A stretch of 64,000 nucleotides of DNA from positions 208,746 to 272,745 of the forward strand of contig NZ_LQPM01000024.1 of NCBI RefSeq assembly GCF_002101815.1, given 5' to 3'. Each line of letters starts with the position of its first letter. The stretch's first letter is position 1. The notes beneath the pieces are model-generated. The model searched no databases. It was not told the origin of the DNA and worked only from the letters and a program-made list of their open reading frames with translations. Below, piece after piece: positions 43,362 through 51,769 of the stretch. Origin of the DNA: Mycobacterium paraense. GTDB taxonomy: Bacteria > Actinomycetota > Actinomycetes > Mycobacteriales > Mycobacteriaceae. Made by a program: the position numbers and the translations under genes.

Positions 43362-44999
43362 GTGGAATTCAACCTCGCGCAGGTGTTCGGGGCGGTCGCC
43401 GCGGCCAACCCCGACCGGGACTGCATCGTGTTCGGCGATCGGCGCTTCACCTACGCGCAAACCGCCGAGCGCGCCCGCCGGTTCGCCCGCGCGCTGCACG
43501 GCTGGGGGCTGGGCGCGCATCGCGAACGCGCCGAGCTGGCGCCGCACGAATCGGGCCAGAGCCACCTGGGGCTGTACCTGGCGAACTGCAACGAATTCCT
43601 CGAGGCGATGCTCGGTGCGTACGGGGCGCGGGTCGCCCCGTTCAACGTCAACTACCGCTACGTCGCCGACGAGCTGGTGTACCTGCTCGGCAACGCCGGG
43701 GCCGACGCGGTCGTGTATCACGCGCGGTTCGCGCCGACGCTGGCCGAGGCGCTGGCCCGGATGCCCCGTCCCGTGCGGCTGATCCACGTCGACGACGGGT
43801 CGGGCAACGACCCGCTGCCCGGGGCGGTGCGCTACGAGGAGCTGCTGGCTTCGACGTCCGATGAGCCGCTCGACCTCACGCCCTCGCCCGACGACCTGTA
43901 CGTGCTCTACACCGGCGGCACCACCGGGATGCCCAAGGCGGTGCTGTGGCGCCAGCACGACATCTATGTCAACGCCATGGGCGGGCGGACGCTGGGCACC
44001 GGCGAGGTGGTGGGCAGCATGGAGGAGATCGTCGAGCGGTCGCGGATCGCGGGACCGGGCTCGATGACCCTCGCGCCGCTCATGCACGGCGCGGCCCAGT
44101 GGGCGGCCTTCATCAGCCTGTGCAGCGGCCGGCCGTTCGTGATGGCGCCGACGACCACCCACTTCGATCCGGCCGAGGCGCTGGCGCTGGCCAGCCGCGA
44201 ACGGGTGATGTCGCTGTCGATGGTCGGCGACGCCTTCGGGCGGCCCCTGGCCGACGAACTCGAGGCCGGTGACTACGACCTGTCCGGGTTGTTCGCACTG
44301 GTGACCGGCGGGGCCGCGCTGAGCGCCCCGCTCAAGCAGCGGTTCGTCGAGCTGCTGCCGCAGCTGACCGTTCTGGATGCGGGCGGGGCGTCGGAGTCCG
44401 GCGCGCAGATGATGCAGGCCTCCAGCCGGCTGCAGAGCGCGTCCGGCCGCTTCGTCCCCAACCCGGGGGCGGTGGTGGTCAGCGAGGACCTCACCCGGAT
44501 CCTGTCGCCGGGCGACGAGGAGATCGGCTGGCTGGCCCAGCAGGGGCCGATACCGCTGGGCTACTTGGGCGATCCCGACAAGACGGCGCGCACGTTCCCG
44601 GTCATCGAGGGCATCCGCCACTCGGTGCCCGGCGACCGCGCCCGCTGGCACGGCGACGGCCAGATCGAGCTGCTCGGCCGCGATTCGGTCACCATCAACT
44701 CCGGCGGAGAGAAGATCTTCGCCGAGGAGGTGGAGGCCGCGATCGCCGAGCACCCCGACGTGTACGACGTCGTGGTGACGAGCCGGCCCAGCACCCGGTG
44801 GGGCAACGAGGTCGTCGCGCTGGTCCGGTTGGCCAACGGCTCGTCCGTCGACGCGGACAGCATCATCGCCGAGGCCGGCCGCCATATCGCCCGGTACAAA
44901 CTGCCGAAGGCGATCGTGTTCTGCGACCGGTTGCAGCGCTCGCCGTCGGGCAAGGCGGACTACCGCTGGGCGAAAGCGCAAGTGGCGCAGGGCGGTTGA
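43362..44999 (+). CDS. Acyl-CoA synthetase (FadD-like)
   Basis: 545 aa from GTG 43362 with TAGGAG 5 nt upstream. ANL motifs: LYTGGTTGMPKAVLWRQHD (from about residue 182), the hinge region LLGRDSVTINSGGEKIFAEE and the terminal RSPSGKADYRWAK with the catalytic Lys. An insertion after TGG (ALRTLGTGEVVGSMEEI region) is typical of one mycobacterial fadD subgroup. It activates a fatty or sterol acid. It stands alone; an intergenic repeat follows downstream. Confidence 0.92.
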   Translation: MEFNLAQVFGAVAAANPDRDCIVFGDRRFTYAQTAERARRFARALHGWGLGAHRERAELAPHESGQSHLGLYLANCNEFLEAMLGAYGARVAPFNVNYRYVADELVYLLGNAGADAVVYHARFAPTLAEALARMPRPVRLIHVDDGSGNDPLPGAVRYEELLASTSDEPLDLTPSPDDLYVLYTGGTTGMPKAVLWRQHDIYVNAMGGRTLGTGEVVGSMEEIVERSRIAGPGSMTLAPLMHGAAQWAAFISLCSGRPFVMAPTTTHFDPAEALALASRERVMSLSMVGDAFGRPLADELEAGDYDLSGLFALVTGGAALSAPLKQRFVELLPQLTVLDAGGASESGAQMMQASSRLQSASGRFVPNPGAVVVSEDLTRILSPGDEEIGWLAQQGPIPLGYLGDPDKTARTFPVIEGIRHSVPGDRARWHGDGQIELLGRDSVTINSGGEKIFAEEVEAAIAEHPDVYDVVVTSRPSTRWGNEVVALVRLANGSSVDADSIIAEAGRHIARYKLPKAIVFCDRLQRSPSGKADYRWAKAQVAQGG

Positions 45000-45052
45000 G
45001 CTCACGGCGCCTCACCCGTCACAGCGGTATCTGCGGGGAAGGATGCGACGTT

Positions 45053-45136
45053 GTGCCCGCCTCATAGCGACAAGTTGGGGTGCCCGGGCGCGTTGTCGTC
45101 CCCCGCAAGCGGGAGGTACCCCCAGTGAGGCGGGCA
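45053..45136. repeat. Dispersed intergenic inverted repeat, copy 2, with internal insertion
   Basis: The left arm (45053-45073) is the same sequence as the arm at 9813-9878 (20 of 21 bases alike). The right arm is split: TTGTCG at 45093-45098 and TGAGGCGGGCAC at 45125-45136, with about 26 bp of GC-rich sequence between that forms its own small palindrome (CCCCCGCAAGCGGGAGG). Thus one element is nested in another. It lies between a fadD gene and the permease gene. Confidence 0.75.
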
Positions 45137-45187
45137 CAAAGGGTGCCACCCCGGCCAGTGACTGGTGTGACGATTGAGTTAGCCTCG

Positions 45188-46237
45188 GTGACCGTGGCTG
45201 CGCCCTTGAGTGTCAACGCAATTCGCGCGCCGCGCCGGGGAACCGTCGCGATCGGTGTCGCCGTCACGGTGGTCGTGTTCGTGGCCGGCTTGCTGTGGGC
45301 GAAGTGGCTGCCCTACGCGGGGAAAACCCTCAAGGCACAGCGCACCCATCACTGGCCGGCGCCGAACATCCTCACCGTGGGCGGGGTGCGCGCCGGGGAC
45401 GGCCCGACCTGGCACGCCGCCACGACGTTCTTCCACGCCTACTTCTTGTCGATCTGGCAGGCGCTGGTGGTGGCGCTGCTCGTCGGCGCGTCCGTGCAGG
45501 CGTTGCTGCCGCGATCGTGGTTGCCGCGCGCGTTGAACCGGCGCGGCGTGCTGTCGAGCGCGCTGGCCGGTGGGCTGGCCGGCATGCCGTCGATGATGTG
45601 CGCGTGCTGCGCCGCCCCGGTCGCCGTCACGTTGCGGCGCAACGGCGTCGGTCGCGTCGCCGCCATCGCCTACTGGCTCGGGAACCCCTTGCTGAATCCG
45701 GCGGTGCTGGCCTTCTTGTTCTTCGTGGCCCCGTGGCAGTGGACGCTGACCCGGGCCGTCGTCGGCGTCGTCGCCGTGCTGGGCGTCGCGGCGGCGGTCG
45801 GCCTGGTCACCCGCGACGATGCGCCACCGGCCGCCGAGGCGGTGACCCCGCAGGCCATCGGCTTCGGGCGCGCGCTGCTGCGGCTCGGCCTGGTCCTGCT
45901 GCCGGAGTACGCGGTGCTGGTGCTGGTGGTCGGGGCGTTCCGGGGCTGGTTACTCGCCGGGCTGCCGCACCACGGCCTGCTCATCGTCGTCCTCGCCGCG
46001 GTGGTCGGCACGCTGATCGTCATCCCGACGGCGGGGGAGATCCCGATCCTGCAGGCCCTGGCGCTGCTCGGGGTTTCCACGGGAACGCTGGGCGCGCTGC
46101 TGATCACTCTGCCCGTCGTCAGCGCCCCGGGGGTCGCGATGGTCGCACGCAGCTTCGGGTGGAAGGCCACCGCGGCCACGACGCTGGCGGTGATCGCGGC
46201 GGGATTGCTCGGCGCGACGGCGCTGAGCGCGCTGTAG
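45188..46237 (+). CDS. Permease (SO_0444/ArsP-like, DUF318), possible metal efflux
   Basis: 349 aa, many hydrophobic segments. The family marker is the cytoplasmic/TM segment AGMPSMMCACCAAPVAVTLR with the metal-binding Cys pair MMCACC, as in UPF0718/ArsP-like permeases linked to heavy metal or organoarsenical export. GTG 45188 (MTVAAPLSV) is chosen; GTG 45167 and GTG 45194 are possible. Sequence before 45137 is the repeat element, so the longer frame from 45080 is unlikely. The IclR gene follows after 20 bp. Confidence 0.83.
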   Translation: MTVAAPLSVNAIRAPRRGTVAIGVAVTVVVFVAGLLWAKWLPYAGKTLKAQRTHHWPAPNILTVGGVRAGDGPTWHAATTFFHAYFLSIWQALVVALLVGASVQALLPRSWLPRALNRRGVLSSALAGGLAGMPSMMCACCAAPVAVTLRRNGVGRVAAIAYWLGNPLLNPAVLAFLFFVAPWQWTLTRAVVGVVAVLGVAAAVGLVTRDDAPPAAEAVTPQAIGFGRALLRLGLVLLPEYAVLVLVVGAFRGWLLAGLPHHGLLIVVLAAVVGTLIVIPTAGEIPILQALALLGVSTGTLGALLITLPVVSAPGVAMVARSFGWKATAATTLAVIAAGLLGATALSAL

Positions 46238-46257
46238 GTGGCGGTACCGTCACTGTC

Positions 46258-47049
46258 ATGGCGAACAAGAGGCAGCAGGACGCCGCCGATTCGCTTGCGC
46301 CCCAGTATCCGATCGAGTCGGTCGACAACGCGCTGAAGCTCCTCTTGTTGCTGGGGGAGCGGCCCGAGATCCGGCTGACGGAGGCCACGCGGTATCTGGG
46401 TGTCGCGCCGTCGACCGCCCATCGGCTCCTGGCGATGCTGCACTACCGCGGGTTCGTCCGCCAAGACCCGGTGTCCAAGGCCTACCTGCCCGGGCCTTCG
46501 CTGACCGGCGTGGCGTTTGCGATCCTCGCGCGCCTCGACATTCAGCGAGCCGCCGCGCCGATCATGCGCAGCCTCAGCGAACAACTGCGGGAAACCATTC
46601 ACGTCGGGATGCTCGACGGCGCCAACGTCCATTTCGTGGCCGCGGTCGAGGGCCCGGCCGCGGTCCGGGTGGCCTCCCGGCTGGGGCGAACCATGCCGGC
46701 GCATTGCACCTCGACGGGCAAGGTGATGTTGGCCCAGCTCGCCGAAGCCGAACTGGCCCAGCTGTTTCCGGACGAGGAGCTGGAGCGCGTCACCGCCCAT
46801 TCGATCGGCAGCCGCACCGAATTGGAGGCCGAGCTGTCCCGCATCCGCGAGCGCGGTTACGCCGTCAATCGCGAGGAGAGCGAGGAGGGCGTCGCGTCGG
46901 TGGCGGTGACCATACCGACCCGGGTCCCGGGGCTGCGGCTCGCCCTCAACGCGGCGGCACCGCAGAATCGGCTGGGCGGCGCTGAACACTCGGCCGTGGC
47001 GGCCGCACTTGCCAAGGCGGCCAAGGAGATCGGCGATCAGCTCGGGTGA
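46258..47049 (+). CDS. IclR-family transcriptional regulator
   Basis: 263 aa. Winged-helix domain: ESVDNALKLLLLLGERPEI ... YLGVAPSTAHRLLAMLHYRG (about residues 20-65). Ligand domain GRTMPAHCTSTGKVMLAQLA is the IclR effector region. IclR proteins often control aromatic-acid operons (PcaR, PobR, phthalate regulators); the dioxygenase operon and pca genes 1-7 kb to the right make that a good guess. A permease gene lies upstream. Its 3' end overlaps the convergent deacetylase by 13 bp. Confidence 0.9.
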   Translation: MANKRQQDAADSLAPQYPIESVDNALKLLLLLGERPEIRLTEATRYLGVAPSTAHRLLAMLHYRGFVRQDPVSKAYLPGPSLTGVAFAILARLDIQRAAAPIMRSLSEQLRETIHVGMLDGANVHFVAAVEGPAAVRVASRLGRTMPAHCTSTGKVMLAQLAEAELAQLFPDEELERVTAHSIGSRTELEAELSRIRERGYAVNREESEEGVASVAVTIPTRVPGLRLALNAAAPQNRLGGAEHSAVAAALAKAAKEIGDQLG

Positions 47050-47876
47050 GAGGTCCGGTACGGGATTTCCGGTCGCAGGAAGACGTCGTTGAGCGTCACG
47101 GTGCGCAGCTTTCGCGACCGGATGATGTCGACCAGCTGGCCGTAGACGTGGGTGACCGCCGGGTGGTTGAGGTGGCCGATCACGATGTTCTGCGGGGCGA
47201 AGGACTGCAGCGCCATCCTGACGATCTGGTCCTCGGGCAGCGCCGCGGAATCGCGTAGGTCGCCGCTCCACAGGGTCGGCACCTGGTAGCCCAACTCGGC
47301 GGCCACCTTGTCCACCACGGCGTTGTGATGCCCGTACGGCGGCCGGAAGTAGGGGGCGGCGTCCACGCCGTAGGTGTTGCGCAGGAACGCGTCGGTGCGG
47401 TGCAGTTCGTCGGCGACCTGGGCGGCCGACAGTTTGGTGAGGTCGGGGTGCGTCCACGTGTGGTTGGCCAGCTGAATCTGCCCCGATTCCACCAGCGGCT
47501 TCAGCAGGGCGGCATTCTCGGTCCACGAGCGATAGGAGCCGGTGACGAAATAGGTGAGCCGCACGCCGGTGTCCTTGGCGAATTGCGTGTAGAGCCGCAC
47601 CACCTCGCTGTCGGCGCCGTCGTCGACGGTCCACGCCAGGTGATCCCCGTTGCCGGGCAGCTTGGTCAGCACGGTGCCGCCGGGCAGCAGCACGCGCGAC
47701 GCCCGGTCCGGCGGGGACAGCAGCGGCGGCAGCCCGGGCGCGTCAGGGCGCGGCGCGGGCACCTCGGCGCGCGCCACCGTCTCCCTGGGTCCACCGGCGG
47801 ACGACCACGAAATCCCGGTGACCGCCACCGTCGCGGCCACGGCGACCAGGAAGCGCCGCCGGTCCAGTTCGCTCAC
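47037..47876 (-). CDS. Polysaccharide deacetylase (NodB-type), twin-arginine exported
   Basis: 279 aa. The N-terminus MSELDRRRFLVAVAATVAVT is a twin-arginine signal (RRRFLV). The NodB domain shows WTVDDGADSEVVRLY (catalytic Asp pair), NHTWTHPDLTKL (HxxxH zinc motif) and YFRPPYGHHNAVVD. It should remove acetyl groups from an envelope polysaccharide or peptidoglycan outside the cell. The aldolase-like gene upstream on the same strand ends 75 bp before it, so it may be an operon tail or independent. Confidence 0.9.
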   Translation of the reverse strand: MSELDRRRFLVAVAATVAVTGISWSSAGGPRETVARAEVPAPRPDAPGLPPLLSPPDRASRVLLPGGTVLTKLPGNGDHLAWTVDDGADSEVVRLYTQFAKDTGVRLTYFVTGSYRSWTENAALLKPLVESGQIQLANHTWTHPDLTKLSAAQVADELHRTDAFLRNTYGVDAAPYFRPPYGHHNAVVDKVAAELGYQVPTLWSGDLRDSAALPEDQIVRMALQSFAPQNIVIGHLNHPAVTHVYGQLVDIIRSRKLRTVTLNDVFLRPEIPYRTSHPS

Positions 47877-47951
47877 CTCGGCAGGTTAAGGCCGGCGCCG
47901 GTGATCTCCGCCGCGTGGCGCGCGCCGGAGATGAACCTGTGACGTTGACTT

Positions 47952-48665
47952 TCAGCCGTCCAGCCGCGCGACCTCGTGCCGCCAGGCCGCGTCGGTGTTC
48001 AAGCCCGGCCCCAGGTCCGGCAGGTCGTCCCAGTCGGCGTCGTCGATGTCGCGCAGCGCGCCGCCGGCCGCGCGCACCCGCAACGACATCCGCGCCAGCT
48101 CGTTGAGGCTGATCGCCTGCAGCACCGCCTGTTGCACGGTCGCCGCGGCGCTGGTGATCCCGTGCCCGCGCAGGATCACCACGGCGCGGCCGCGCATCGC
48201 CGCCACCATTTCCTTGCCCAGCGCGGAGTTTCGGATCAGCACGGCCCGTTCGTACACCGGCACACCGTCGCGCGCGAGCCACGCGCCGGGGATGTCGTAG
48301 GCGCCGTAGATCGGCCGCAGCGTGATGCCCGCGAGGTCGGCGGCGACGACGGCGGGTGGGTGCAGGTGCGCGACCGCCCGGTGCGCCGGGTTGGCCAGCA
48401 GGGTCTCGACGTGGATGGGCAGCTCGTTGGGGACGCGATAGCCGTCGAGTTCGCCTGCGGCGCCGGCGGTTCCGTCGAACATGACGAGCCGGACGTCGGC
48501 CGGGCGGGTGAACGCCACCCCGGTGTCGGTGTCGCTGCGGCAGCGGACGAGCAGCCGCTCGTCGTCGACGCGCAGGCTCAGGTGGCCGAGGACGCCGTCG
48601 ACCAGGCCGCGGGCCGCCGCGACCCGGCAGCCCTGCGCCACCAACGCGCGCTCTTGGTCAAACAC
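47952..48665 (-). CDS. Class II aldolase/adducin-family enzyme (possible 3,4-dihydroxyphthalate decarboxylase)
   Basis: 237 aa from GTG 48665. The class II aldolase fold is visible: VDGVLGHLSLRVDDERLLVR, HVETLLANPAHRAVAHLHPP (zinc His pair) and VVILRGHGITSAAATVQQAV (third His, HGxT). Members include fuculose aldolase, and phthalate-route 3,4-dihydroxyphthalate 2-decarboxylase (PhtC-type). The neighbours (Rieske dioxygenase, dihydrodiol dehydrogenase-like SDR) favour the decarboxylase reading (inference). The start overlaps the SDR stop by 8 bp; last gene of the operon. Confidence 0.84.
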   Translation of the reverse strand: MFDQERALVAQGCRVAAARGLVDGVLGHLSLRVDDERLLVRCRSDTDTGVAFTRPADVRLVMFDGTAGAAGELDGYRVPNELPIHVETLLANPAHRAVAHLHPPAVVAADLAGITLRPIYGAYDIPGAWLARDGVPVYERAVLIRNSALGKEMVAAMRGRAVVILRGHGITSAAATVQQAVLQAISLNELARMSLRVRAAGGALRDIDDADWDDLPDLGPGLNTDAAWRHEVARLDG

Positions 48666-49455
48666 GCCCGCCCCCCAACCCGAATCCGCCGTCGGGATGG
48701 ACGGTTTCGCCGGTGATGCCGCGGGATCGGTCCGAGGCCAGGAACACGAAGCTCCAGGCGTGGTCCGCGCCGGTGAGCGCGGCACCCAGCGGCGTCCGGG
48801 CCGCCATGTCGCGCGCCCGGTCCGGGGTGTCGTCGAGGCGGACGCCGTCGAGCCCCAAACTGGCCAGGCCGCGCAGGTCGGTGCCCAGCGTGCCGCCCGG
48901 CGCCACACCGTTGACCCGAATCTCCGGCGCGAGTTCGTGAGCCAGCGTGGCGACCAGCCCGCGGACGGCGAACTTCGACGACACGTAGAGCACGCCGCCG
49001 CGGCCGGGCTGGTACGACGACGTGGACTCGCACAAGACGATCGACGGCCCGGTGCCGGCCCGCAGCGCGGGCAGGGCCGCCTTGACCGACTGCAGGTGGC
49101 TCAGCACGTTGGTGCGAAACATCTCATCGAACGCGGGCGCGAGCGCCGCGGCGTCGATGTCGCCGATGCCCCGATAGAAATCGAAGACCCCGACGCAGTT
49201 GACCAGCGTGTCCAGGCCGCCGAACGCCTCGACCGCGGCGGCGACGGCGCGGTCGTTGGCCTCGCGGGTGGTGGCGTCGCCCTCGACCACCGGCACACCC
49301 GGCGACTCGTCCCGCAACCGTTCGCACTTGCGGCCATCCCGTTCCAGGGCGGCGACTTTGGCGCCCTCGGCGCGAAACGCGTCCAGCACGGCGCGGCCGA
49401 TCCCCGAACCGGCTCCGACGACCAGGGCGCGCTTGTGGTGCAGCCAGTCGGTCAC
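48658..49455 (-). CDS. SDR oxidoreductase, likely cis-dihydrodiol dehydrogenase
   Basis: 265 aa. Cofactor motif VVGAGSGIGRAVLDAFRAEG (residues ~12-31), NCVGVFDFY (NNAG-like), Ser in LCESTSSYQPGRG and YVSSKFAV (YxxxK). This BenD/HcaB-like pattern fits NAD-dependent oxidation of a cis-dihydrodiol produced by the Rieske dioxygenase. It overlaps the 75-aa gene upstream by 4 bp and the aldolase-like gene downstream by 8 bp, so the whole operon is coupled. Confidence 0.88.
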   Translation of the reverse strand: MTDWLHHKRALVVGAGSGIGRAVLDAFRAEGAKVAALERDGRKCERLRDESPGVPVVEGDATTREANDRAVAAAVEAFGGLDTLVNCVGVFDFYRGIGDIDAAALAPAFDEMFRTNVLSHLQSVKAALPALRAGTGPSIVLCESTSSYQPGRGGVLYVSSKFAVRGLVATLAHELAPEIRVNGVAPGGTLGTDLRGLASLGLDGVRLDDTPDRARDMAARTPLGAALTGADHAWSFVFLASDRSRGITGETVHPDGGFGLGGGRV

Positions 49456-49679
49456 GGGTCGTCACCTTCGTCGGGCACCAGCGGCGCGCCGCACATGCCG
49501 ACCATGGTCGCCAGCGTGCGGGCGTTCTGCCAGGTCAGCGCCTCGAGTTCGAGCGCGTCCAGGCTGATCGACCGCCCGGTTTTGGGCGCGCTGATCAGCA
49601 GCCGCGTCCCGTTGCGGGTGTCCACCCGCCGCACCTCGACTTCGGCGAATTCGTTTGCCACCGTGATGGATTCGTTCAC
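49452..49679 (-). CDS. Small conserved protein of the dioxygenase operon, 75 aa
   Basis: Starts at GTG 49679, overlapping the stop of the beta-subunit gene upstream by 4 bp; its stop overlaps the SDR start. Sequence MNESITVANEFAEVEVRRVD then RNGTRLLISAPKTGRSISL and a Trp/Ala helix (LEALTWQNARTLATMVGMC). One Cys only, so it is not a ferredoxin. Similar small ORFs sit in actinobacterial dioxygenase operons, often mislabelled dihydrodiol dehydrogenase (recalled). Its function is unknown; it may support subunit assembly. Confidence 0.78.
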   Translation of the reverse strand: MNESITVANEFAEVEVRRVDTRNGTRLLISAPKTGRSISLDALELEALTWQNARTLATMVGMCGAPLVPDEGDDP

Positions 49680-50191
49680 AGGAACACCGCCAAATTCTGC
49701 ATCCGAAGGACGGACTCGTCGACAAGGATGGTGCGGCGCGCCAGCTTCCAGCGATCGCCGCAGCGGCGCAGCAGGTCCTCGCGGCCGCAGGACACCAGCG
49801 CGCTCTCGTTGACGTCCCCGCGGCTGCGGAACAGCAGCTCGGCCGATTCGACGGCCAGGTGCATGTCGTCTTCGACGAACGTGCGCACGTTGGTGATGAA
49901 GTGCCGCAGCCGCGACGGCGGGTCCTCGGTCCAGGCGTGCTCGGTGGCGAAGCGCGCGACCCGTTGGGTCAGCGAGTACTTGTCCTCGTCGAAGTGCGCC
50001 ATCCCCGGTGACGTGTCGAACCCGGCGCCGCGCGCCGTGGTGACGCGGACCGGCATCACGTAGCGGATGTCGTCGGTCAGGGTGTCCAGCCACGCGTCGT
50101 AGTCCTGGGCGTCGAGGAGGTAGGCCTCGTCCACCAGGAATTGATGCGCCTTCAGGTGGCGTAAGTCGTTGAAGGACAGGGCCTTTCTCAT
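49676..50191 (-). CDS. Aromatic-ring-hydroxylating dioxygenase, beta (small) subunit
   Basis: 171 aa. The cone-shaped beta-subunit fold: LKAHQFLVDEAYLLDAQDYD at the N-terminus, WLDTLTDDIRYVMPVRVTT, RLRHFITNVRTFVEDD and GDRWKLARRTILVDESVL. It forms an alpha3beta3 hexamer with the Rieske alpha subunit and has no metal. ATG 50191 overlaps the alpha stop by 4 bp (ATGA). The upstream frame to 50437 is a shadow of the alpha gene. Confidence 0.93.
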   Translation of the reverse strand: MRKALSFNDLRHLKAHQFLVDEAYLLDAQDYDAWLDTLTDDIRYVMPVRVTTARGAGFDTSPGMAHFDEDKYSLTQRVARFATEHAWTEDPPSRLRHFITNVRTFVEDDMHLAVESAELLFRSRGDVNESALVSCGREDLLRRCGDRWKLARRTILVDESVLRMQNLAVFL

Positions 50192-51507
50192 GCGAGGTAA
50201 TCCGCCCACAGGTTCAGCAGCGCGCGCTGGTTGTACTCGTTGTAGCCGACCTGGGCGCGGCCCGGCCCGTGGAAGGACTCGGCGGGCAGCGCCTCGACGA
50301 CGGGGCGATCGTCGGCCAGCAACCCCATCCGGCTGTTGAGCAGCAGCCGGCGCGCCATCGAACCGCCCGCGGTGGTGGTCAGCGACACCCAGTTCTCCAC
50401 GTCGTCTTGTTCGAACATCCCGGTGGACCCGAAGCACATCAAATATGCCTGGTACGAATCACGTTTGTATTGCGGGGGAGCCGCGGAATCCACCGCAAAC
50501 CACGAGCACACCTCGGTCTCGTCCGCGCTGATGGGCTGCCACAGCCGGATCGAGATGAACGGCAGCACCTGCTCGCCGCCCGGCAATTTGGGCCAGTTGT
50601 GCACGAAGCTCAGGTTCGGAAAGCAGGTGGCCGCCGAGATCATGAACCCGTCCTCGCCGACGACGCGCTGCTGGCGCGGCGTCCAGGCCTCCTTGATCCG
50701 GCCGATCATCTCGTCGGGGTAGCCGACGTAGCGCATCCGCTCGTCGAAGTCGCCCGGCGGAAGCTTGTAGGTGGTCCCCCCGCCGCGGTCCGCCCAGTAG
50801 GTGGCTCCGTCCTTGCGCTTCTGGGCCTTTGGCTCGCGGAACAGGCCGATGTCGACGATCGACGCGTGCGTGTGCGGGGTGTGGTACATGTCGCCCGCGA
50901 AGTTTTCGGCGCCGATCTTCCAGTTCGCCTTGATCCGCCAGCGCTGCGGGCCCCGCACTTCCAGCCCGCCGGCGCTCTGCTTGGTGTAGAAGTCCAGATA
51001 GAACCGGAAGTCGCCGAGGAAGTCCTCCAGCGGTTCGGCCTTCGGGTCCATGCTGATGAACAGCAGGCCGTTGTAGCTCGCGAAATTCGGTGGGGGAAGC
51101 AGGCTTTGAGCGCTCCGGGCCAGGCCCTCGTCGCCGCCGTAGGCCTCGCGGTGGAACGGCAGCCCGGTGAGCCGGCCGTCGTTGCGATACGACCAACCAT
51201 GGTAGGGGCAGCGGAAATTGGAGGCGTTGCCCAGCTCCGCGCGGCACACCTGCATGCCGCGGTGGAGGCACATGTTGAACATGGCCCGGATATCGCCGGC
51301 GCAATTGCTGATGATGAAGGAGTCGTCGAGGACCCGCCGCACCACGTAGTCACCGTCGTGGGGGATCTCCGATTCGTGGCCCACGAATGTCCACGCCCGG
51401 CCGAACAGGCGCTCGCGCTCCAGCGCGAACACGTCGGGGTCGTTGTAGATGTGCGCGGGGATGAGCCCGCGCCGAACGTGGTCAAAAACGTTGCGAAGAT
51501 CCGTCAC
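50188..51507 (-). CDS. Aromatic-ring-hydroxylating dioxygenase, alpha (Rieske) subunit
   Basis: 439 aa from GTG 51507 (AGAGGG 5 nt upstream; GTG chosen over 51525). Rieske [2Fe-2S] ligands: C80/H82 (MCLHRG) and C100/H103 (CPYHGW). Mononuclear iron site: AENFAGDMYHTPHTH (two His), with the third ligand Asp in the C-terminal domain. It inserts both O2 atoms into an aromatic ring to give a cis-dihydrodiol. The reductase and ferredoxin partners are not in the operon. Substrate class is inferred from the neighbours. Confidence 0.94.
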   Translation of the reverse strand: MTDLRNVFDHVRRGLIPAHIYNDPDVFALERERLFGRAWTFVGHESEIPHDGDYVVRRVLDDSFIISNCAGDIRAMFNMCLHRGMQVCRAELGNASNFRCPYHGWSYRNDGRLTGLPFHREAYGGDEGLARSAQSLLPPPNFASYNGLLFISMDPKAEPLEDFLGDFRFYLDFYTKQSAGGLEVRGPQRWRIKANWKIGAENFAGDMYHTPHTHASIVDIGLFREPKAQKRKDGATYWADRGGGTTYKLPPGDFDERMRYVGYPDEMIGRIKEAWTPRQQRVVGEDGFMISAATCFPNLSFVHNWPKLPGGEQVLPFISIRLWQPISADETEVCSWFAVDSAAPPQYKRDSYQAYLMCFGSTGMFEQDDVENWVSLTTTAGGSMARRLLLNSRMGLLADDRPVVEALPAESFHGPGRAQVGYNEYNQRALLNLWADYLA

Positions 51508-51769
51508 CGGCGCCCTCTGTAGCACAGAAATACATTCTGCTAAGTAGAATCCCGCAGCCGACCGGCCTGGTCAACTCCCCACGGCCAGCGACCTCGGAGC
51601 ATCCTTTTGGCTAATTCACAGGCGTCTGACAACTGAGGATTCACGCCGCGCCGCTACGGTGGTCACGTCGGGTCCCGTGCGCATGTGAGCGCGCAGCAAC
51701 GGCGGGATTAGCGCCGATTTTGCGTGCATTGCTGCCGTTTTGGCTCTGCATCTGAGGAAGGACGGTGTC

